This document shows positions 9,375-12,929 of a stretch of 12,929 nucleotides of DNA, piece by piece (position 1 is the first letter of the stretch; each line of letters starts with the position of its first letter). This DNA is from an uncultured Selenomonas sp. (GTDB taxonomy: Bacteria; Bacillota; Negativicutes; Selenomonadales; Selenomonadaceae). The stretch spans positions 1 to 12,929 of the forward strand of contig CAJPRR010000052.1 of NCBI GenBank assembly GCA_905373085.1, written 5' to 3'. The translations under genes and the position numbers were made by a program. The notes beneath the pieces are model-generated. The model was given only the letters and a program-made list of their open reading frames with translations, was not told the DNA's origin and ran no database searches.

Positions 9375-9998
9375 TCACGGCAGCGTCTCCATGCCCAATT
9401 CGTACAAGACGTTGTTGACTTCGTCGAGGTCGCCGACGCCTTTCTCGACGAAGAATTGCACGGCAAGGTCGAGCTGCCTCGCCGCCGAGAAGGCGTAGCC
9501 CGCGCTCGCCAGAAGGTCTGTCGCATCATCCAGGTTGAGCTGCAGCACGATGATGAAGGCGTAGAGCGTCTTCGCCTTCGGGCGATAGTCCTTGCGGCGC
9601 ATTTTGGAAAAGAGCTTGCGGTCGACGCCCGCCTTCTGATAGACCTCGACTTCGTTCAAGCCGCGCTCGCGTATCATGCGCAGAAGCCGCTCGGAGCACG
9701 TTTCTTCCGCCTTGTTCAGCCGGCTTTTCAGATTCGACAGGAACGAGCCGAGCATCGCCCCGACGGCGGGAATCGGACGACCCCTTTTCGGCGGCTGTCC
9801 TCGAAGCGCGTACCGCCTGCGCTCCTCTTCGTACGGCTCCATGTCATACGGCATGCCCGGTATATGAGGCTCTTTTCTCAGCGGCGCTTCATCCTCCGCC
9901 TCGTCTCCAGGACGCCAGGAACGATCGAGATAGCGGCACAGCGCCTTGAGCAGGCCGCGATCAGCCGGCTTCGTGCTTATGCGATTCTCACGATCCAT
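9375..9998 (-). CDS. Conserved protein of unknown function with helical C-terminal domain
   Basis: The 207-residue product has no signal peptide or membrane segment. Residues 1-95 are charged, Pro-rich and probably disordered (a PYEEERRRY stretch, a KRGRPIP stretch). Residues about 100-207 form a compact, mostly helical domain with the motifs EVEVYQKAGVDRKLFSKMR, Y(R)PKAKTLYAFIIVLQL and LLASAGYAFS. From memory, this resembles a conserved helix-turn-helix-like C-terminal domain found in Firmicutes near vWA, macro-domain or phosphatase-like proteins; the match was not tested. I chose ATG 9998 (MDRENR) because AAGGAG (10006-10011) lies 7 nt upstream; the in-frame ATG at 10022 has a poor ribosome site. 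It is 70 bp below htpX with no clear terminator between, so co-transcription is likely. A regulatory or nucleic-acid-binding role is possible but unproven. Confidence 0.85.
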   Translation of the reverse strand: MDRENRISTKPADRGLLKALCRYLDRSWRPGDEAEDEAPLRKEPHIPGMPYDMEPYEEERRRYALRGQPPKRGRPIPAVGAMLGSFLSNLKSRLNKAEETCSERLLRMIRERGLNEVEVYQKAGVDRKLFSKMRRKDYRPKAKTLYAFIIVLQLNLDDATDLLASAGYAFSAARQLDLAVQFFVEKGVGDLDEVNNVLYELGMETLP

Positions 9999-10014
9999 CG
10001 GAACACTCCTTCCG
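9999..10014 (-). promoter_or_regulatory. Ribosome binding site inside a small hairpin, 207-residue gene
   Basis: The minus strand reads CGGAAGGAGTGTTCCG directly before ATG 9998. AAGGAG is the best ribosome site in the block. CGGAA and TTCCG can pair in a 5-bp stem, leaving GGAG in the loop. Confidence 0.6.
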
Positions 10015-10068
10015 TTACTCATCCCATTTTCCTACGAGATCAGCATCGCGTCTCCTGCAAAGGACGTT

Positions 10069-10938
10069 TTACCGCCCCAAAAGCCGCGCCTGCTCTTCGA
10101 GTCGGGCAATGCGCTCGGCGGTTGCGGGGTGCGTGGAGAAGAGGCTCACGAAGGCCTGGCGCGAGCCGGCGAGCGGGTTGACGATGAAAAGGCCGCTCGT
10201 CGCAGGCTGCGCCTCGGCTTCACGCATCGGCGGCAGGACCTGTACCGTGCCGGAAATCTTTTCAAGCGCCCGCGCGAGATAGCGCGGGTTGCCGCAGATC
10301 TCGCCGCCCGACTTGTCGGCGTCGTACTCGCGAGAGCGCGAGATCGCAAGCTGGATGAGCGTCGCCGCGAGCGGCGCGACGAGGACGGCGAGAAGCGTGC
10401 CGACGATGCCGCCCGCCCCCTCGTCGTCGTCCGAGCGGCCGAAGATCGCGCTCCACTGCGCCATGTAGGCGAGCATGGAGATCGCGCTGCCCATGGCGGC
10501 GGCAATCGTCGAGATCAATGTGTCGCGGTGCTTGATGTGCGAAAGCTCATGCGCGAGCACGCCCGAAAGTTCCTCACGGCTTAGGATGCCTACGATGCCG
10601 CGCGTGACGGCGACGGCGGCGTGCGAGGGGCTGCGCCCCGTCGCAAAGGCGTTCGGCGTCTGCGACTCAATCAGACAGACCTTCGGCGTGGGCAGCCCTG
10701 CACGCGCGGCAAGATCTGCTACGAGGTGATAGAGCTCGGGCGCTTCCCTCTCCGTCAGCGGACGTGCGCCGTACATGCGGAGCACGATGCTGTCGCTGAA
10801 CCAATAGGAGAAGAAGTTCATCGCCAAGGAGACGACGAACATCAGCATGGCGCCGCCCCTGCCGCCGATCGCGCCGCCCAAGACGACGAGAAGAGCCATC
10901 ATGAGCGCCATCAAGATCGCAGTTTTTATCGTATTCAT
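10069..10938 (-). CDS. htpX: HtpX-type membrane zinc metalloprotease (M48B)
   Basis: The 289-residue product has the usual HtpX length and layout. Two hydrophobic segments lie at about 5-24 and 30-48. The zinc/catalytic motif HELSH (H130, E131, H134) follows, then hydrophobic stretches at about 141-165 and 178-199, then SREYDAD with the expected third zinc-ligand Glu (E204). FATGRSPSHAAVAVT upstream of HEXXH is also typical. The family degrades damaged or misassembled membrane proteins from the cytoplasmic face, alongside FtsH. I chose ATG 10938 (MNTIKT), which matches HtpX N-termini; AAAGGG lies 11 nt upstream, a little far. An in-frame ATG at 11007 has no ribosome site and would translate the terminator-like hairpin. 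A near-consensus promoter and a structured leader precede the gene. It is the first gene of the minus-strand block. Confidence 0.95.
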   Translation of the reverse strand: MNTIKTAILMALMMALLVVLGGAIGGRGGAMLMFVVSLAMNFFSYWFSDSIVLRMYGARPLTEREAPELYHLVADLAARAGLPTPKVCLIESQTPNAFATGRSPSHAAVAVTRGIVGILSREELSGVLAHELSHIKHRDTLISTIAAAMGSAISMLAYMAQWSAIFGRSDDDEGAGGIVGTLLAVLVAPLAATLIQLAISRSREYDADKSGGEICGNPRYLARALEKISGTVQVLPPMREAEAQPATSGLFIVNPLAGSRQAFVSLFSTHPATAERIARLEEQARLLGR

Positions 10939-10962
10939 AGAGAAACACGCCCTTTCATATAC

Positions 10963-10997
10963 GAAAAAGACCTCACCCCGATACGGGACAAGGTCTC
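10963..10997 (-). terminator. Terminator-like hairpin in the htpX leader
   Basis: On the minus strand AGACCT (10996-10991) pairs with AGGTCT (10973-10968), with an inner CCCG/CGGG stem and a 3-nt loop, followed directly by a run of T (to about 10964). It lies between the htpX promoter and the htpX start, ending about 25 nt before ATG 10938, so it must be read through or disrupted for htpX to be made from that promoter. Confidence 0.75.
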
Positions 10998-11069
10998 GCT
11001 TGCACATGTATGCCGCGCACCGTGCGTCCGGCGAAGGTCAAAGGCTCTCGCCGGCTTCTCCGGAAGCTC
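10963..11069 (-). ncRNA. Structured leader RNA (or separate small RNA) upstream of htpX
   Basis: Predicted from the start site implied by the -10 box to the terminator tail, about 105 nt. In 5' to 3' order on the minus strand it can form four local hairpins. These are GCTTC/GAAGC (11054-11067), a 7-bp CCGGCGA/TCGCCGG stem with a 13-nt loop (11028-11054), CGCA/TGCG (11016-11026), and the terminator stem (10968-10996). I do not recognise a known riboswitch, T-box or other named RNA class. It could be an attenuator leader of htpX or an independent sRNA with read-through into htpX. Confidence 0.5.
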
Positions 11070-11075
11070 AAGACT

Positions 11076-11104
11076 ATTATAGCAGTGAGGCAGGTTTTTG
11101 ACAA
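11076..11104 (-). promoter_or_regulatory. Sigma-A promoter of htpX / leader RNA
   Basis: On the minus strand TTGTCA (11104-11099) is followed by a 17-nt spacer and TATAAT (11081-11076), preceded by TGC as an extended -10. This is the best promoter match I noticed in the window. Transcription should start near 11069. Confidence 0.88.
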
Positions 11105-11185
11105 GCATTTTCCGTCGAGGCGTATGTGTCAAGATGTTCTCGGCGGGAAAATTTTGCCCTTGGAATGTCTGCCTTCATAGCATGG

Positions 11186-11581
11186 TCATTTTTCGTTTTC
11201 AAGCAAAGCATTTGGACAATTATCCAATCCGGGCGATGACATGCTACATGTAGACGGCATACCTGCGGTAGGGGCGGATGTGCCCAACTCCTGATCCGAT
11301 GGATACAGGCCGCCTTTCCCTTTTTTCATGCGTCTGCAACGTATCTGGATGCTTCCATAGCTTGCCTGTACGGTGCGTGAATCCAACCGTTCGGCATGCC
11401 GGCCTTTATCGGCGTATCGGGCTGCCAATTTCTTGTCAATCCGTTCAAGCGCTTCGCTGACTGTGCGATAAGCCGGATTCTCGAAGTGTCTGCGGATTTG
11501 TTCTTCTCGCGAGATGCTGTCCTTTGCGCCCTTTATTATTTCCGGATTTTCTGTTACAATGCTTTCCGTAAGAGATCTTCC
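11186..11581 (-). pseudogene. Decayed N-terminal fragment of a probable ISLre2/UPF0236-family transposase
   Basis: A minus-strand frame is open from the TAA at 11584-11582 to TGA 11188-11186 (131 codons) but has no good start; the first ATG is at 11428, inside the conserved part. The translation contains ENPAYRTVSEALERIDKKLA, then DSRTVQASYGSIQIRCRRMK, then KGGLYPSDQELG. I read this as the N-terminal domain of UPF0236/ISLre2 transposases, which typically carry a 'D-x-R-T-[VI]-x(2)-S-x-G' stretch followed by a Tyr/Pro-rich 'LG' segment. After LG the frame runs into an unrelated Ser/Pro tail and stops, and the catalytic DDE part is absent. The family call comes from pattern memory and is moderately sure. 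An alternative is a random open frame, which the coherent helix-rich N-terminal stretch makes less likely. Confidence 0.5.
11532..11560 (+). promoter_or_regulatory. Possible promoter of aroC-aroK (extended -10)
   Basis: TGTTACAAT (11552-11560) is an extended -10 element. TTTATT at 11532-11537, 17 nt upstream, is a weak -35. It would give a leader of about 160 nt and lies inside the transposase remnant. Confidence 0.45.
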
Positions 11582-11588
11582 TTATTTT

Positions 11589-11603
11589 GTCCGCTTTGCG
11601 GAC
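11589..11603. other. Perfect 6-bp hairpin in the aroC leader
   Basis: GTCCGC-TTT-GCGGAC. No T-run follows on the plus strand and none on the minus strand, so it is not a normal terminator. It sits just outside the open frame of the transposase remnant and within the presumed aroC leader. Apart from this and the promoter, I see nothing recognisable between 11582 and 11729. Confidence 0.4.
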
Positions 11604-11729
11604 ATTGTGTGCCGTCCTTGCAGAAGCTTGGCCGATCCGTCTGCGCCTTCGGCTTGACTTCCCGGGGCTTCACGCTAAGCTAAAAAATGGAAATGGAGAG
11701 GCCATCTACTCGGAAAGTGGGAAATCATA

Positions 11730-12884
11730 TTGAGCACATTGCGTTTTTTGACGGCGGGCGAATCGCACGGCTCGTCTTTGACAGCCATCTTGGAGGGCAT
11801 TCCGGCGGGTCTTTCGCTGAGATTGGAAAACATCAACCGTGACCTGGCGCGTCGCCAGCAGGGCTACGGGCGCGGCGGGCGGATGAAGATTGAAAGGGAT
11901 ACGGTGCGAATTCTCTCGGGCGTGCGCTTCGGCGAGACGATCGGCTCTCCTATTACGCTCTCGGTCGAGAACCGCGATTGGCAGAACTGGCAGGAGCGCA
12001 TGGCGGCGTTTGGCGAGGCGCACGGTGAGAAGGTGACGGCGGCGCGCCCCGGGCACGCAGACCTCACAGGAGTTCGGAAGTACGCGCGTGAAGACATCCG
12101 CGACATCTTGGAGCGGGCGAGCGCGAGAGAGACGGCGATGCGCGTCGCTGTCGGCGCTGTGGCGAAGGAGCTTCTCTTCGCACTCGGCGTCACGGTCGAG
12201 TCCGCCGTGCTCGACATCGGCGGCGTCGCCGCCGATGCAGCCAAGCGCGAGACGGGCGCGGCGCATAAGGCGGCTTCGGAACTCAACTGCTTTGATGCTG
12301 AGGCTGAAGAGCGCATGAAGGAGAAGATTCGCGCGGCGAAAGAGGCGGGCGATACGCTCGGCGGCATCTTCGAGGTACGAATCGCGGGTGCGCCGCTCGG
12401 ACTCGGCAGCCACATCCAGTGGGATAGGCGTCTCGACGCGCGATTTGCCGCCGCCATGATGTCGATCCAGGCCATCAAGGGCGTTGAGATCGGCGCAGGC
12501 TTCGGCTATGCAGCGCTCTGCGGCAGCGAGGCGCACGACGAGATGTTCTTGGGCGAGAACGACTCCGTTGTGCGCAGGACGAACCGCGCGGGTGGCCTTG
12601 AGGGCGGCATGACCAACGGCGAGGATATCGTCATTCGTGCCGTCATGAAGCCGATTCCGACGCTGATGAAGCCGCTTCATTCCGTTGACATCGAAAAAAA
12701 GATGCCCGTGCTCGCTTCGAAGGAGCGCAGCGACGTCTGCGCTGTGCCCGCCGCCTCTGTCGTCGGCGAGGCGATGGCGGCTTTCGTACTTGCCGAAGCC
12801 TTCATCGAGAAATTTGACAGCGACAATATGCGCGACATGAAAGCGGATGTCGAAGCGTACAAGAAGCGCACGGGGGAGGCGTGA
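11730..12884 (+). CDS. aroC: Chorismate synthase
   Basis: The 384-residue product catalyses the last step of the shikimate pathway, 5-enolpyruvylshikimate-3-phosphate to chorismate, a 1,4-elimination needing reduced FMN, in the cytosol. The family signatures are present in order: GESHG (10-14, catalytic His13), RRQQGYGRGGRM (41-52), RPGHADLTG (106-114, catalytic His109), LERASARET (127-135), RFAAAMMSIQAIKGVEIG (238-255) and NRAGGLEGGMTNG (285-297). Length is normal for the bacterial enzyme. The start is TTG at 11730: it gives the correct N-terminus (MSTLRFLTAGESHG), no in-frame ATG lies nearby upstream, and a weak site, AAAGTGGG, is 8 nt before it. aroK follows after a single base, so the two are certainly co-transcribed. 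It is divergent from htpX. Confidence 0.97.
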   Translation: MSTLRFLTAGESHGSSLTAILEGIPAGLSLRLENINRDLARRQQGYGRGGRMKIERDTVRILSGVRFGETIGSPITLSVENRDWQNWQERMAAFGEAHGEKVTAARPGHADLTGVRKYAREDIRDILERASARETAMRVAVGAVAKELLFALGVTVESAVLDIGGVAADAAKRETGAAHKAASELNCFDAEAEERMKEKIRAAKEAGDTLGGIFEVRIAGAPLGLGSHIQWDRRLDARFAAAMMSIQAIKGVEIGAGFGYAALCGSEAHDEMFLGENDSVVRRTNRAGGLEGGMTNGEDIVIRAVMKPIPTLMKPLHSVDIEKKMPVLASKERSDVCAVPAASVVGEAMAAFVLAEAFIEKFDSDNMRDMKADVEAYKKRTGEA

Positions 12885-12885
12885 G

Positions 12886-12929
12886 ATGAAGAACGTCGTA
12901 TTGATCGGCTTCATGGGCACGGGCAAGAC
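12886..12929 (+). CDS. aroK: Shikimate kinase, N-terminal fragment cut by the window edge
   Basis: The visible start translates to MKNVVLIGFMGTGKT, a first beta strand and P-loop (Walker A, GxxGxGKT) in the form GFMGTGKT characteristic of shikimate kinases, which phosphorylate shikimate with ATP two steps before chorismate synthase. The ATG is one base after the aroC stop, and its ribosome site GGGGGAGG lies in the last codons of aroC, so translation may be coupled. Other P-loop kinases begin similarly, but the position directly behind aroC supports aroK. The rest of the gene lies outside. Confidence 0.88.
   Translation, partial: MKNVVLIGFMGTGK

Noticed and set aside
10939..11007. 23-residue N-terminal extension of HtpX from ATG 11007
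   Set aside because: There is no ribosome site, the extension would translate the terminator hairpin, and HtpX proteins normally begin at the MNTIKT-like position.
11105..11185. 30-codon minus-strand frame from ATG 11176 (MKADIPRAKF...)
   Set aside because: No ribosome site, and it overlaps the htpX promoter. Its length is within chance expectation.

Overview
The window reads as a chromosomal segment of a GC-rich diderm Firmicute, most likely a Negativicute such as Selenomonas. This is inferred from three things: an outer-membrane autotransporter (so the cell has an outer membrane), sigma-A promoters and AGGAG-type ribosome sites of Firmicute style, and a Firmicute-type housekeeping block (htpX, aroC, aroK). 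No 16S or other phylogenetic marker is present, so the genus is a guess.

Positions 1-8283 (+) hold the 3' part of one giant gene for an autotransporter (type Va secretion) adhesin-like protein. The frame is open at the left edge, so the N-terminus and signal peptide lie outside. The 2760 visible residues consist of seven tandem modules of about 300-370 residues, then a helical linker and a C-terminal beta-barrel ending in Phe. Each complete module combines a glycine-rich solenoid of variable length with a spacer domain of nearly constant length. Two modules share a 450-bp stretch identical at the DNA level. The gene ends in a strong terminator and converges on the next block.

Positions 8560-10938 (-) hold three genes in the order htpX (membrane zinc protease), an unnamed 207-residue protein with a conserved helical C-terminal domain, and a small cytoplasmic von Willebrand A (MIDAS) protein. 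htpX has a near-consensus promoter and a roughly 130-nt leader carrying several hairpins, the last followed by a U-run. This looks like an attenuator or a separate small RNA. The vWA gene also appears to have its own extended -10 promoter.

Positions 11105-11729 carry no intact gene. They contain the decayed N-terminal part of what looks like an ISLre2/UPF0236 transposase (-) and the probable promoter and leader of aroC. Positions 11730-12929 (+) are aroC (chorismate synthase, TTG start) and, one base later, the first codons of aroK (shikimate kinase), a shikimate-pathway operon that continues past the right edge.

The most notable items are the modular autotransporter with its recent internal duplication, and the structured leader RNA ahead of htpX.
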